Source of the DNA: Curvibacter sp. CHRR-16
GTDB taxonomy: Bacteria; Pseudomonadota; Gammaproteobacteria; Burkholderiales; Burkholderiaceae_C
Reading direction: 5' to 3'
NCBI RefSeq assembly: GCF_018474005.1
Contig: NZ_JAHCSH010000004.1
Span: 372,001-436,000 of the forward strand
DNA length: 64,000 nt
In this document: piece after piece, positions 35,397-44,939 of the stretch
How positions within the stretch are numbered: position 1 is the first letter of the stretch
Layout of the letters: every line of letters begins with the position of its first letter
The notes under the pieces: model-generated
The model's input: the letters and a program-made list of their open reading frames with translations, nothing else
What the model was told of the DNA's origin: nothing
Database searches by the model: none
Translations under genes and position numbers: made by a program

Positions 35397-36026
35397 ATGA
35401 CCCAACTGACACTGACCTACTTTGACATGCCCGGTGGCCGCGGCGAACCCATCCGCTTGGCGCTGCATCTGGGTGGTATTGCATTTGAAGACAAGCGCTT
35501 TGCCTACGCAGACTTTGCGCAAGTACGCGCTACCACCCCACTGGGCCAAGTGCCCACGCTGGAGGTGGACGGCGTGCAGGTGACACAAAGCGATGCGCTG
35601 CTGCGCTATGCGGGCAAGCTGGCGGGTCTGTACCCCACCGATCCGTTCCAAGCCCTGCTGTGCGACGAAGTGCTGCAAGGCGCTGAGGATGCCAACATCA
35701 AGCTGTCGGCCACCTTTGGTTTGCAAGGCGATGCCCTCAAGCAAGCCCGCGAGGCCTTGGCACACCCCGAAACGGGTGCGCTGCCCAAGTACCTGCGCTG
35801 GCTGCAAAGCCTGCTACTGGCCCACGGTGGGCAGTTCTTTGCCGACAACCGCCTAACGATTGCCGACCTGAAGGTGCTGGTGTGGGTCAATGGCTTGCGC
35901 TCAGGCCGTTTGGATCACATACCACTGGACATGGTGAACACCGCTGCACCCGAGCTGTTGGCCTACCTGAACCGGATTGCTGCAACACCGGCCATCGCCG
36001 CGTGGTACGCACGGTTCAAGGGTTAA
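35397..36026 (+). CDS. glutathione S-transferase family protein (sigma-like)
   Basis: Conjugates glutathione to electrophiles or serves as a thiol isomerase. It is 209 residues. The N-terminal thioredoxin-like domain starts LTYFDMPGGRGEPIRLALHLGGI, whose Tyr/Arg pattern is typical of sigma/alpha-type enzymes, and contains QVPTLEVDGVQVTQSDALLRY with the cis-Pro and glutathione-binding Gln-Ser. The C-terminal domain holds NRLTIADLKVLVWVNGLRSG. It is co-transcribed with the old yellow enzyme gene. It ends 3 bases before the convergent TraB/GumN gene. Confidence 0.88.
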   Translation: MTQLTLTYFDMPGGRGEPIRLALHLGGIAFEDKRFAYADFAQVRATTPLGQVPTLEVDGVQVTQSDALLRYAGKLAGLYPTDPFQALLCDEVLQGAEDANIKLSATFGLQGDALKQAREALAHPETGALPKYLRWLQSLLLAHGGQFFADNRLTIADLKVLVWVNGLRSGRLDHIPLDMVNTAAPELLAYLNRIAATPAIAAWYARFKG

Positions 36027-36029
36027 CCG

Positions 36030-36950
36030 TCACTTTTTTGCTAGCCGCTTGACCGCAGGCTGCTGCGGTTTATCCAGAGCCGCTTGCATTAGCTGCACCA
36101 AACCGTCTGGCCCCACGAGGTGGCCAGCCCCCACCACTACCAGTGCCTGCCCCGCCCCGGGTTGGCGCAGGTAGGCCAGCAGCACAGGCATCCACGTCCG
36201 GTTGCGCTGTACCAACAACTGCGCGTACATCTGCGGCGATGTGTCGCGCATATCGTCCAAAAAGTCTTGCGCCAAGGCATCGGCATTGCCACTACGCCAG
36301 TGGGTGTAGAGGCGATCCAAGGCATTGCCTCCATGCGCAGTGTCATCCAGCGCTTCAGCCAAGAACTGGTCTTGCAAGGTGGCATCCCAGTTGGCAAACA
36401 GGGCTATTTGCTCGCGCAGGGTTTCCAAACCCAGTACCTGCTTGCCCGCTGCCATAGCGCGCTGGCGGATGTGCTCATCCAGCCCGATGCTGGCGTCAAA
36501 GCCCTGTTCTTTCAGTTGGGTGGTAGTAACTGTCATAGCTGCCATCCACGGCTGCAAACCTTGGAAGCTGCTAATGGGCAGCTTGCGTTGGCTGCTAAAG
36601 GCCTGCAAAGCCTGCCATGTGCTGGGCTGCACAGTCTGCTGCAGCGTTCGGCCCACCGGCTGGGTGCCCGCCTGCAGCATGTAGGTGATTTGCTCCGGGT
36701 CGGTCATGGATTCGCTCGATAGCTCCAGATACACCTGCTGCGCAGCGTTCAAGGCGGCATACACGCTGGAGGCCAGCGGGTAGTCATCGGCCTTGAGGGC
36801 GTGCATGGAGCCCAACAGGTACAGCGTGCGCTGGCCTTGGGTGACCTGCCACAACAGGGGTTCAGGTGGCACCGCATGGTTTTGGGTTTGGGCATGCAAA
36901 GGAGCCAAACCAAGCACCAGCAAACCAAGAAGTAGGATTTTTCTCAACAT
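36030..36950 (-). CDS. TraB/GumN family exported protein
   Basis: Secreted or periplasmic protein of 306 residues; members are proposed metal-dependent proteases (Tiki-like) but the bacterial role is unclear. The signal peptide covers about residues 1-20 (MLRKILLLGLLVLGLAPLHA). The core starts LLWQVTQGQRTLYLLGSMHALK, with a GS(M/I)H motif, and ends VVVGAGHLVGPDGLVQLM, both characteristic. It is divergent from the ferredoxin gene and convergent with the GST gene. Confidence 0.85.
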   Translation of the reverse strand: MLRKILLLGLLVLGLAPLHAQTQNHAVPPEPLLWQVTQGQRTLYLLGSMHALKADDYPLASSVYAALNAAQQVYLELSSESMTDPEQITYMLQAGTQPVGRTLQQTVQPSTWQALQAFSSQRKLPISSFQGLQPWMAAMTVTTTQLKEQGFDASIGLDEHIRQRAMAAGKQVLGLETLREQIALFANWDATLQDQFLAEALDDTAHGGNALDRLYTHWRSGNADALAQDFLDDMRDTSPQMYAQLLVQRNRTWMPVLLAYLRQPGAGQALVVVGAGHLVGPDGLVQLMQAALDKPQQPAVKRLAKK

Positions 36951-36973
36951 AGGGCCATGCTAGCATTTGCCGC

Positions 36974-37258
36974 ATGACAAACCCCACCCTGTATACGGCT
37001 GTGGCCGAACCCGATGGCATTCAGGTCGATGCCATGTCCGACGAAACCTTGCTGGCCTCGCTCGAGTGGGGTGGAGTGAACTGGCCCAGCTCGTGCCGGG
37101 GTGGTAGCTGCCGCACCTGCATTGGCAAGCTGCGCAGTGGGCAAGTGCAATACAGCATCGAGTGGCCTGGCCTGACCGCCGAGGAAAAAGCCGAGGGCTA
37201 CTGCCTGCCCTGCGTGGCCTACCCGCGCAGCAATGTGGTGGTGGAGCAAGGCTGGTAA
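36974..37258 (+). CDS. plant-type 2Fe-2S ferredoxin
   Basis: Small electron carrier of 94 residues. Cluster ligands are SCRGGSCRTC (Cys-x4-Cys-x2-Cys) and the distal Cys in YCLPCVAYP. The partner reductase or oxygenase is not encoded nearby. It is followed, 4 bases later, by the YeeE/YedE genes and may be read with them. The ATG lies 23 bases from the divergent TraB/GumN start, so the two share a promoter region. Confidence 0.88.
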   Translation: MTNPTLYTAVAEPDGIQVDAMSDETLLASLEWGGVNWPSSCRGGSCRTCIGKLRSGQVQYSIEWPGLTAEEKAEGYCLPCVAYPRSNVVVEQGW

Positions 37259-37262
37259 GCGC

Positions 37263-37742
37263 ATGAACTGGCAGGCAATATTTCCCCAAGGCTGGTGGCA
37301 TTACTGGGCCGGTGGCTTGTGCATTGGTGCTGGCACGGCCCTGCTGTTTGTGCTCACTGGCCGCATTGGCGGCATGAGCACGGTGTTTAGCAGCACTTGG
37401 TCGTATGTGGTGCGGCGGCCTTTCTTTCAACAAGCGCGCTTTGTCGGCTCTCGCGGCTGGCGCTTGGTGTATGCCGCGGGCTTGCTACTGGGTGCCTATG
37501 TCTGGTGGTGCTGGGCGGGGCAGCCTGCACAGCACACGGCGATTGGCCCGCTGCAGTTGCTGCTGGGTGGCGTGCTGGTGGGCTTTGGGGCGCGGCTTGG
37601 CAATGGCTGCACCTCAGGCCATGGCATTTGCGGGCTGGGTTCGCTGCAGTGGCCGTCGCTATTGGCGGTGCTCACGTTCATGGCCACGGGCTTTATTTCG
37701 GCCAATGTGGTGGCGTATTGTTTTCAAGGGTGGTTGGCATGA
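37263..37742 (+). CDS. YeeE/YedE sulfur-compound transporter, first half
   Basis: Inner-membrane protein of 159 residues with about four membrane segments. The motif LGNGCTSGHGICGLG is the YeeE/YedE signature; in the full-length thiosulfate channel a cysteine of this type relays the substrate. This version is half length and pairs with the next gene, which supplies the second half. Their ATGA overlap couples translation. Split YeeE/YedE pairs are common and are not a frameshift artefact. Confidence 0.88.
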   Translation: MNWQAIFPQGWWHYWAGGLCIGAGTALLFVLTGRIGGMSTVFSSTWSYVVRRPFFQQARFVGSRGWRLVYAAGLLLGAYVWWCWAGQPAQHTAIGPLQLLLGGVLVGFGARLGNGCTSGHGICGLGSLQWPSLLAVLTFMATGFISANVVAYCFQGWLA

Positions 37743-38173
37743 CGCAGTGGGTGACAGTAGGCAAAGCATTGGCCACTTTGCTGGCGGGCGTCTTGTTTGG
37801 CTTTGGGCTGTCGTACTCCACCATGATCCAGCCTGAGGTGGTGCTGTCGTTTTTGCGCCTGCACGATGCCGGGCTGATGCTGGTGATGGGAGGTGCGGTA
37901 GCCGTGGTACTACTGACCTACCAGCTAGCACCCCGCTGGCTGCGCAGGCCGCTGTGGGATACGCATTTTCATACCCACCCCAGCACATGGAACCGCCAAA
38001 CGGCGGTGGGAGCGGCTATTTTTGGTATCGGCTGGGGCTTGTGTGGCGTCTGTCCCGGCCCTGCCATTGCGGCACTGGGGACGGGCCACTGGGACATAGC
38101 ATGGGCGCTGGTCGGCATCGCCCTCGGCGCCCTGCTGCAGGGGTGGTTTAGCGCGCCACCAGCACAGGAATAG
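37739..38173 (+). CDS. YeeE/YedE sulfur-compound transporter, second half (DUF6691 type)
   Basis: Inner-membrane protein of 144 residues, about four membrane segments, containing the second-half signature GLCGVCPGPAIAALG. With the preceding protein it should form one importer for thiosulfate or a related sulfur anion. Its ATG overlaps the upstream stop (ATGA). Its last 26 bases overlap the convergent universal stress protein gene. The open frame begins earlier at 37397, but that part is out of frame with the first half. Confidence 0.87.
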   Translation: MTQWVTVGKALATLLAGVLFGFGLSYSTMIQPEVVLSFLRLHDAGLMLVMGGAVAVVLLTYQLAPRWLRRPLWDTHFHTHPSTWNRQTAVGAAIFGIGWGLCGVCPGPAIAALGTGHWDIAWALVGIALGALLQGWFSAPPAQE

Positions 38174-38585
38174 GCGACTCGGCCACCACGCGGCCAGCCA
38201 CGCTGCCGAGCATGAGTCGGACAATGCCGGTGCGGCCATGCGAACCCATGATGATGAGATCAGCGTCTTCACTTTTGGCTGCTTCCACAATGCCGATGGC
38301 TGCCGTCATGTCTTGCAAAGTGCGCTTGTTCAAACCGGTATAACCCGCTTCGGCGCAAAACGTTTCCACCGTGGCATGCGCCTCAGCAGCCACTTTTTCA
38401 GCAGCGACCATATAGGCTTGGTAACCCTCGGGGTTCACGGGGCCTACCCCCACAAAAGGATAGGGATCGGTCACGTAGAGAGCGGTCAGCTTGGCGTTGT
38501 GCAGCTTGGCCATTTGCACTGCCATCTTGGCGGCGTGCTCAGAAGTGGCTGAACCGTCAGTTGCTACGAGAATGTGTTTGAACAT
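38148..38585 (-). CDS. universal stress protein (UspA family)
   Basis: Cytoplasmic 145-residue UspA-domain protein, expected to bind ATP or AMP: HILVATDGSATSEHAAKMAV at the N-terminus and the ATP-loop IIMGSHGRTGIVRLMLGSVAGRVV near the C-terminus (G-2x-G-9x-G-S type). Its role is stress survival in general. AGGAGG 5 bases before the ATG at 38585 decides the start; five codons upstream have no ribosome site. The 3' end overlaps the YeeE/YedE gene. Confidence 0.9.
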   Translation of the reverse strand: MFKHILVATDGSATSEHAAKMAVQMAKLHNAKLTALYVTDPYPFVGVGPVNPEGYQAYMVAAEKVAAEAHATVETFCAEAGYTGLNKRTLQDMTAAIGIVEAAKSEDADLIIMGSHGRTGIVRLMLGSVAGRVVAESPIPVLVAR

Positions 38586-38660
38586 ATTGGCCTCCTTCAA
38601 ATAACAAGTGGGTATGCCTGTTATGGTGCGCCTTGCTAGGGCTGGAGGCCTTGATCCAAG

Positions 38661-39218
38661 TCATGGCTTGGGTGTGCTGGGCATCAACTCCTTCCACACT
38701 TGCCGCAAATGCTGCAGCTTGGGGTTGATGACGGCTTGGCAATAGCCGTAGTTGGGGTTACGGGCATAAAAGTCTTGGTGGTAATCCTCTGCTGGCCAGT
38801 AGTTATGCAAAGGCATTACCTCTGTAACGATGGGGGCATCAAACGCATCAGACTGGCGCACACTGTCCACAAAGGCCTGCACTTGAGGCAACTGTTCAGG
38901 ACTAGTGGTGTAAATGCCACTGCGATACTGGGTGCCTACGTCATGCCCTTGGCGGTTGAGCGTGGTGGGATCGTGGATGGTAAAAAATATGCTCAGTATT
39001 TGCCGCAAGCTGATGCGCGCTGGGTCATAGTGCAACAGCACTACCTCGGCGTGCCCCGTGTCGCCACGGCACACATCTTCGTAGCCAGGCTGGTGCTGCT
39101 GCCCATTGCTGTAACCGCTTTGCACCGACAGTACACCCGGCACTTGGGCGTACACAGCATCTAGGCACCAAAAACATCCCCCACCTAAGGCCAAGGATGG
39201 GGTAGTGGTAGCTTGCAT
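38661..39218 (-). CDS. msrA: peptide-methionine (S)-S-oxide reductase MsrA
   Basis: Repairs oxidised methionine in proteins. It is 185 residues. The catalytic cysteine lies in LGGGCFWCLDAVYAQVPGV, and YEDVCRGDTGHAEVV, IHDPTTLNRQGHDVGTQYRSGIY and AEDYHQDFYARNP are conserved. Further cysteines (YGYCQAV) may resolve the sulfenic acid. GGAGG lies before the ATG at 39218. It is divergent from the TetR gene, and the palindrome at 39263-39276 between them may regulate both. Confidence 0.94.
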   Translation of the reverse strand: MQATTTPSLALGGGCFWCLDAVYAQVPGVLSVQSGYSNGQQHQPGYEDVCRGDTGHAEVVLLHYDPARISLRQILSIFFTIHDPTTLNRQGHDVGTQYRSGIYTTSPEQLPQVQAFVDSVRQSDAFDAPIVTEVMPLHNYWPAEDYHQDFYARNPNYGYCQAVINPKLQHLRQVWKELMPSTPKP

Positions 39219-39262
39219 AAAAACCTCCGATTTGACCAAATGCGCAAGGATGTATAAACTAC

Positions 39263-39276
39263 TGACCAGTTAGTCA
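39263..39276. promoter_or_regulatory. TetR-type operator candidate
   Basis: TGACCAGTTAGTCA is an imperfect 14-base palindrome (TGAC and GTCA arms) of the pattern bound by AcrR-like repressors. It lies 16 bases before the regulator ATG, between divergent msrA and the efflux operon. Confidence 0.6.
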
Positions 39277-39291
39277 TTAATACTTTTCATC

Positions 39292-39951
39292 ATGATCCCC
39301 ACAATAGCAGACACCTTGTGCACCGCTAAACGCAGCCGCCGCAAAGAAGCACGGCCAGGCGAACTACTGAGTGCTGCCATGACATTGTTCACAGAAAAAG
39401 GATTTGCTGCCACGCGCGTGGAAGACATCGCCAAGCGCGCTGGGGTTTCTAAAGGCACCCTGTTCTTGTATTTCAGCAGCAAAGAAGATCTGTTCAAAGC
39501 AGTGGTTCGCGAAAACATTCAAGGCCGCTTCAGTGAGTGGCGAGAAATGATCGACACCTTTGAAGGCAGTACGCGCGAGCTCATCCACACCTGCACCCAA
39601 CAGTGGTGGGAGCACATGGTCAACACCAATGCGGCAGGCATTGACTTGGTGCTCATCAACGAGGGGGAGCACTTTCCCGACTTGGTGCATTTCTACCAAA
39701 CAGAAGTCATGATGCCCGGTCACGCACTGGTGCGCACCGTCATTGAGCGCGGTATTGCCAAAGGGGAATTTCGGCCACTCAATGCCGAATACGCCACCTA
39801 TTCTTTGGTGGCATTAATGAACTTTATGAATCTGGTGAAACACAAACCAGCGTTCGTATTGCCACAAATTCGCTCGCTCGATATGACACACTACTTGGCG
39901 ACCCAAGTGGACTACATATTGCATGGCTTTAACGCGCCAAGCGCCCCCTAA
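39292..39951 (+). CDS. TetR/AcrR-family regulator of the RND efflux operon
   Basis: Repressor of 219 residues. The N-terminal HTH (about 24-70) reads LLSAAMTLFTEKGFAATRVEDIAKRAGVSKGTLFLYFSSKEDLF. The C-terminal ligand domain resembles TetR_C proteins of efflux operons. It is followed after 13 bases by the membrane fusion gene, so it heads the operon and probably represses it, sensing an exported compound. A palindromic site upstream suggests autorepression. Confidence 0.9.
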   Translation: MIPTIADTLCTAKRSRRKEARPGELLSAAMTLFTEKGFAATRVEDIAKRAGVSKGTLFLYFSSKEDLFKAVVRENIQGRFSEWREMIDTFEGSTRELIHTCTQQWWEHMVNTNAAGIDLVLINEGEHFPDLVHFYQTEVMMPGHALVRTVIERGIAKGEFRPLNAEYATYSLVALMNFMNLVKHKPAFVLPQIRSLDMTHYLATQVDYILHGFNAPSAP

Positions 39952-39964
39952 AAGGAACGATTTC

Positions 39965-41095
39965 ATGAAGCGCTGGTTTGGCTGGATCGCACTGGTAGTA
40001 GTAGTGGCCCTCTTGGCTGCTGGGGTGGTACGCGCCTTGGCATCGCGCAAAGCCCAACAAGACGCCTTGCAACAGCAAACTGCATCCATGCAACAAGCCG
40101 CCACGTTGCAGATACGCTCGAGCGATATCGTGACCGCGCAAGAGCTAGAGCTAACACAAACTTTGCCTTTAACCGGCACGATCAAGGCGGCCAATACTGC
40201 CATCGTGAAGGCCCGCGTCAGTGGCGAACTGCAAGACCTGAGCGTGCGCGAGGGCGATTTTGTCAAAGCAGGCCAAGTGCTGGCCCGCGTGGTATCGAGC
40301 GAATACGCCGCCCGTGTGCAGCAGGCCCAGCAGCAAGCACAAGCAGCTCAAACGCAAGTAGACATCGCTCAGCGTAACTACGACAACAACAAAGCGTTGG
40401 TTAACCAAGGTTTTATTTCCCCCACAGCACTGCAAAGCTCTCTGGCGACGCTGCAAGGCGCACAAGCCACCTACCAAGCTGCCTTGGCAGCGGTAGACGT
40501 GAACCGCCAAGCCGCCAATGACTCCGTTTTGCGCGCACCCATCAGTGGGCAAATATCCCAACGCATGGCACAGCCCGGTGAACGCGTGGCTCCCGATGCA
40601 CGTATCGTGGAAGTAGTGGACTTATCCAAACTAGAACTTGAGGCCACATTGGAGCCTGCCCAGTCACTGCAAGTACGAGTGGGACAAACTGCCCAACTGC
40701 ATGTTGATGGCAGTACAGATCTGATGGATGCCAAGATCATGCGCATCAACCCCGCTGCACAAGCCGGTAGCCGTGCCGTATTGGCTTATTTGTCACTGCC
40801 ATCCAGTGCTGGCTTGCGCCAAGGTTTGTTCATGCAAGGCCAACTGCTTCTGGGGAAAGCCAAGGGCGTGGCCCTGCCACTGGATGCTGTGCGCACCGAC
40901 AAACCAGCGCCCTATGTGCAGTGGTTGGATAAAAACACCGTACAACACCAAAACGTGCAAGTAACAACCCAAGGCTTGTGGAAACAACAACCCTACGTGC
41001 TGGTGCAAGGCCTGCGCGCTGGCGTCCCTGTGTTGATGGGCTCCGTTGGCACGCTGCGTGCCGGCACTCCGGCACAAGAGCAAGGTGGCCATTAA
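39965..41095 (+). CDS. RND efflux periplasmic adaptor (membrane fusion protein)
   Basis: Links the inner-membrane pump to an outer-membrane channel. It is 376 residues: N-terminal membrane anchor about 4-23 (no lipobox), biotinyl-lipoyl halves in VKARVSGELQDLSVREGDFVKAGQVLARV and LRAPISGQISQRMAQPGERV, an alpha-helical hairpin (AQQQAQAAQTQVDIAQRNYDNNKAL), and a beta-barrel end. AAAGGA precedes the ATG at 39965. The pump gene follows without a gap. Confidence 0.93.
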   Translation: MKRWFGWIALVVVVALLAAGVVRALASRKAQQDALQQQTASMQQAATLQIRSSDIVTAQELELTQTLPLTGTIKAANTAIVKARVSGELQDLSVREGDFVKAGQVLARVVSSEYAARVQQAQQQAQAAQTQVDIAQRNYDNNKALVNQGFISPTALQSSLATLQGAQATYQAALAAVDVNRQAANDSVLRAPISGQISQRMAQPGERVAPDARIVEVVDLSKLELEATLEPAQSLQVRVGQTAQLHVDGSTDLMDAKIMRINPAAQAGSRAVLAYLSLPSSAGLRQGLFMQGQLLLGKAKGVALPLDAVRTDKPAPYVQWLDKNTVQHQNVQVTTQGLWKQQPYVLVQGLRAGVPVLMGSVGTLRAGTPAQEQGGH

Positions 41096-44000
41096 ATGTG
41101 GTTCACGCGCCTGAGCCTGAAAAACCCTGTCATGGCCACCATGGTCATGCTGGCCTTGGTGGTGCTGGGTTTGTTCTCCCTGCAACGCCTGCAGGTAGAC
41201 CAGTTCCCCAACATCGATTTCCCGGTGGTGGTGGTGGTGACCGACTACCCCGGAGCTGGGGCGGAAATTGTCGAAAGTGAAGTCAGTAAAAAGATTGAAG
41301 AAGGCGTGAACTCGATTGCCGGCATCAACGCCCTGACCTCGCGCAGTTATGACGAGCAGAGTGTGGTCATCATCGAATTTGGTTTGCACATCGATGGACG
41401 CAAAGCAGCCGATGATGTGCGCGAGAAAGTAGCCGCCGTCAAACCCAACCTGCGCACCGAAGTGAAAGAGCCGCGTGTGCTGCGCTTTGACCCCGCATCA
41501 CGGGCTATTTGGTCGGTAGCCGTGTTGCCAACAGCCGACGCACAAGGCAAGGCCATGAGTGCTGTGGAATTGACCAGCTGGGCCGATCAAGTGCTGAAAA
41601 AACGCTTTGAAAACGTGCGAGGGGTAGGCTCTGCCACCTTGGTGGGCGCAACAGATAGGCAAATCAACATCTACCTCAATGCCCAAGCGCTCGAGGCGTA
41701 TGGCGTGACCCCCGACCAAGTGATGGCGGCAGTACGCAACGATAACCAAGACTTTCCAGTAGGCACATTGCGCACCCGTAACAGCGAGCGGGTGATACAG
41801 GTGCAAGGTCGTTTGGATCGACCGCAAGATTTTGGCGACATCATTGTGGTGCGTAAAAACGGCTCTCCAATACGCCTAAGCCAGTTGGCTCGCGTGGTTG
41901 ATGGCCCCAAAGAAGCAGAAAGCCTTGCTCTGTACAACGGCCAGCGCACACTGGTGCTCAATATCCAAAAAGCACAAGATGAAAACACCATTGCTGTAGT
42001 GGATGGGCTCAAACGCACGCTGGCTGACATGCAAACCCAGCTCCCTCCCGGCATTCGCTTGGAGCCCATTACCGACGGCTCACGCCAGATTCGCGTCTCG
42101 GTGCAAAACGTGCGCCAAACCCTGATCGAAGGCGCGCTGCTGACGGTGTTGATCGTGTTCTTGTTCCTCAACTCGTGGCGCTCCACCATCATCACGGGCT
42201 TGGCTCTGCCCATTGCCATCATCGGTACCTTCTGGTTCATGAGCATGTGGGGCTTTACCATCAACATGATCACGCTCATGGCCTTGTCGCTGTGCGTGGG
42301 CTTGTTGATTGACGATGCCATCGTGGTGCGCGAGAACATCGTGCGCCACGTGCAAATGGGCAAGAGCGCCTACCAAGCGGCGTTGGACGGTACCCAAGAA
42401 ATAGGCCTTGCAGTGCTGGCCACCACCCTATCCATCGTGGCAGTGTTCCTGCCCATCGGATTCATGGGTGGCATCATCGGCAAGTTCTTCCACGAGTTTG
42501 GCCTGACCATTGTGGCAGCGGTGCTTATTTCCATGTTTGTCAGCTTCACGCTCGACCCCATGCTCTCCTCGCTCTGGCACGACCCCAGCATCAGCCACGA
42601 AACACCAGGCAACAGCCTGTACAACCGCACACTGGGCCGCATCACACGGTGGTTTGAACACGGCACAGACGCGCTGGCTGCGCTCTACCAACGCATACTG
42701 GGTTGGTCTTTGCGCCACCGCTTGGCCACTGTTGGGATTGCTGTGGTCACGTTCGTAGGCAGCATTTTCATGGTGCCGCTGCTAGGAACTGAATTTGTCC
42801 CCAAGGCAGACTTTTCCGAAACCACCGTCAACTTTTACACGCCCGTAGGTTCATCCTTGGAAGTCACCGAAGCACGCGCCAAAGAAGTCGAGTCCGTGCT
42901 ACGCGAGTTTCCCGAGGTGCGCTACACACTCACCACCATCAACAGTGGCAACGCCCAAGGCAAGATGTACGCCAGCATTTATGTGCGCTTGGTTGACCGC
43001 AAAGAGCGCCAGCGCAGCGTAGACCAAGTATCGGCCCTGCTGCGCGAGCGACTGCGCCAAGTACCGGGCATTACAGTCACCCATGCTGGTTTAATGGACT
43101 CGGTAGGTGGACAAAAACAAATTCTGTTCTCGGTATTGGGCGCTGATATGGGAGAGCTTGAACGCATCAACCAGCGAGTGCTAGAGCAAGTGCGCATGGT
43201 GCCGGGCTTGGTGGATTTGGACTCCAGCCTCAAGGCCGACAAACCCACCATCGACATCATGGTGCGCCGCGATGCGGCATCGGACTTGGGCTTATCCAAC
43301 GCTCAAGTGGGCAACGCGCTACGTCCTCTATTGGCTGGCACCAGTGTCGGTAACTGGCGCGCTCCCGACAGCCAAACCTACGATGTCAACGTCCGCTTGT
43401 TACCCGAACAGCGTACTGATTTAGGGCAGTTACAACGCACTCCCTTCACCGTCGGCACAGACAGCAATGGCAATCCCCGTGTAGTGCCTTTGGGTCAGGT
43501 AGCACAACTGCACGAATCCACGGGTGTTAGCCAAGTCAACCGCCGTGACCTGACACGCGAAATTGCTTTCAGTGCCAACGTCTATGGCCGCTCAGCCGGC
43601 GAAGTGTCGGCAGACATCCGCAAGATCATGGATGGCATGCAACTGCCTCCGGGCTACAGCTACAAATTCAGCGGCTCTACCAAAGACATGGCCGAAGCCT
43701 TTGGCTACGCCATCTCAGCACTGGCCATGGCGGTCATCTTCATTTACATGATTTTGGCCAGCCAGTTCCGCAGCTTTGTACAGCCCTTGGCGCTCATGAC
43801 CTCGCTGCCGCTCACCCTCATTGGCGTGGTGCTGGCTCTGCTCATGTTCCACTCCACGCTGTCCATGTTCTCCATCATCGGCATCATCATGCTCATGGGT
43901 TTGGTGACCAAAAACGCCATTTTGTTGGTGGACTTTGCCATCCGTGCCCGTGCCGATGGGATGTCCCGCGAAGACGCCTTGCTGATGGCTGCCAAAGTAC

Positions 44001-44227
44001 GACTGCGCCCCATCTTGATGACTACGCTGGCCATGGTTTTTGGCATGATTCCCTTGGCTTTCGCCCTGAGTGAAGGCGCCGAAGTGCGCGCCCCCATGGG
44101 TCAAGCCGTGATAGGTGGCGTTATCACCTCTTCGCTTCTTACCTTGGTGGTGGTACCAGTGGTGTACTGCTACTTGGAAGACTTCACGCTGTGGCTGCGC
44201 CGCTTGCGCAAGCCCAGTGCCCATTAA
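41096..44227 (+). CDS. RND multidrug efflux pump, HAE1 family (AcrB type)
   Basis: Proton-driven inner-membrane exporter of 1043 residues, full length. It starts [19 protein letters not shown]; the 12 membrane segments and two large periplasmic loops are in the usual order. Proton-relay aspartates lie in [14 protein letters not shown] (about residue 400). [19 protein letters not shown], and the distal [21 protein letters not shown] repeat the signature of the second half. It starts directly after the adaptor stop. The outer-membrane partner is probably the TolC-type protein encoded at 44940. Substrate is unknown. Confidence 0.95.
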   Translation: MWFTRLSLKNPVMATMVMLALVVLGLFSLQRLQVDQFPNIDFPVVVVVTDYPGAGAEIVESEVSKKIEEGVNSIAGINALTSRSYDEQSVVIIEFGLHIDGRKAADDVREKVAAVKPNLRTEVKEPRVLRFDPASRAIWSVAVLPTADAQGKAMSAVELTSWADQVLKKRFENVRGVGSATLVGATDRQINIYLNAQALEAYGVTPDQVMAAVRNDNQDFPVGTLRTRNSERVIQVQGRLDRPQDFGDIIVVRKNGSPIRLSQLARVVDGPKEAESLALYNGQRTLVLNIQKAQDENTIAVVDGLKRTLADMQTQLPPGIRLEPITDGSRQIRVSVQNVRQTLIEGALLTVLIVFLFLNSWRSTIITGLALPIAIIGTFWFMSMWGFTINMITLMALSLCVGLLIDDAIVVRENIVRHVQMGKSAYQAALDGTQEIGLAVLATTLSIVAVFLPIGFMGGIIGKFFHEFGLTIVAAVLISMFVSFTLDPMLSSLWHDPSISHETPGNSLYNRTLGRITRWFEHGTDALAALYQRILGWSLRHRLATVGIAVVTFVGSIFMVPLLGTEFVPKADFSETTVNFYTPVGSSLEVTEARAKEVESVLREFPEVRYTLTTINSGNAQGKMYASIYVRLVDRKERQRSVDQVSALLRERLRQVPGITVTHAGLMDSVGGQKQILFSVLGADMGELERINQRVLEQVRMVPGLVDLDSSLKADKPTIDIMVRRDAASDLGLSNAQVGNALRPLLAGTSVGNWRAPDSQTYDVNVRLLPEQRTDLGQLQRTPFTVGTDSNGNPRVVPLGQVAQLHESTGVSQVNRRDLTREIAFSANVYGRSAGEVSADIRKIMDGMQLPPGYSYKFSGSTKDMAEAFGYAISALAMAVIFIYMILASQFRSFVQPLALMTSLPLTLIGVVLALLMFHSTLSMFSIIGIIMLMGLVTKNAILLVDFAIRARADGMSREDALLMAAKVRLRPILMTTLAMVFGMIPLAFALSEGAEVRAPMGQAVIGGVITSSLLTLVVVPVVYCYLEDFTLWLRRLRKPSAH

Positions 44228-44265
44228 CCCCGCAAACAACGAACTACTTCTCAGGAGTACGCACT

Positions 44266-44919
44266 ATGAACTTTGCACAAGCCCGCTTCAACATGATTGA
44301 GCAACAAATCCGCCCATGGAACGTGTCCGACCCGACTGTTCTCGATTTGCTGGGTGTACTGCCACGCGAAAACTTTGCCCCCGAGGCATACAAGCTGCTG
44401 GCCTACGCCGATGTCGAGTTGCCTTTGCCTGCTGGACAAACGATGTTGTTTCCTCGCATGGAAGCCCGCATGCTGCAAGACTTGGCCTTGCAACACAGCG
44501 ACCGTGTGCTCGAAATCGGTGCTGGCTCTGGCTACATGGCTGCCTTGCTGGCCCAGAAGGCCCGCGAAGTGGTCAGCGTGGAAATTGAGCCCGAACTGGT
44601 GGCACTGGCACAGCGCAATATCAGTCAAGCGGGTATCCGCAACGTGAGCATCCACCATGCCGACGGCGCAGCCTTACCCGATAGCCTAGGCAATTTTGAC
44701 GCCATCGTGCTCAGTGGCTCTGTGGGTGCTGTACCTCCTTCTTTGCTGCAGCGTCTGCAACCCCAAGGCCGTTTGGTTGCCATCGTGGGCGACGACGTAG
44801 AAGCCCACGCCACGATTTACATCCGCAACGCGCACGGTGGCTTCAGCGTGCGCAAACCATGGGACTGCAATGCCCCTCGCCTGCGTCACTTTGCTGAAGC
44901 CAGCACCTTCCAACTCTGA
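44266..44919 (+). CDS. protein-L-isoaspartate O-methyltransferase family protein
   Basis: SAM-dependent methyltransferase of 217 residues. MNFAQARFNMIEQQIRPWNV is typical of the PCMT family in Burkholderiales, followed by the SAM loop RVLEIGAGSGYMAALLA and VVSVEIEPELVALAQRN. The classical PCMT motif is retained, although in these short proteins the isoaspartyl activity is often assumed rather than shown. AGGAG lies before the ATG at 44266. It stands 38 bases after the efflux pump and before the TolC-type gene. Confidence 0.85.
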   Translation: MNFAQARFNMIEQQIRPWNVSDPTVLDLLGVLPRENFAPEAYKLLAYADVELPLPAGQTMLFPRMEARMLQDLALQHSDRVLEIGAGSGYMAALLAQKAREVVSVEIEPELVALAQRNISQAGIRNVSIHHADGAALPDSLGNFDAIVLSGSVGAVPPSLLQRLQPQGRLVAIVGDDVEAHATIYIRNAHGGFSVRKPWDCNAPRLRHFAEASTFQL

Positions 44920-44939
44920 TCTTTTCGACTGGATTTTTC

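Noticed and set aside
37263-38173. YeeE/YedE transporter split by a frameshift
   Set aside because: Each half has its own start, a conserved motif and an ATGA coupling; split forms are common in the family.
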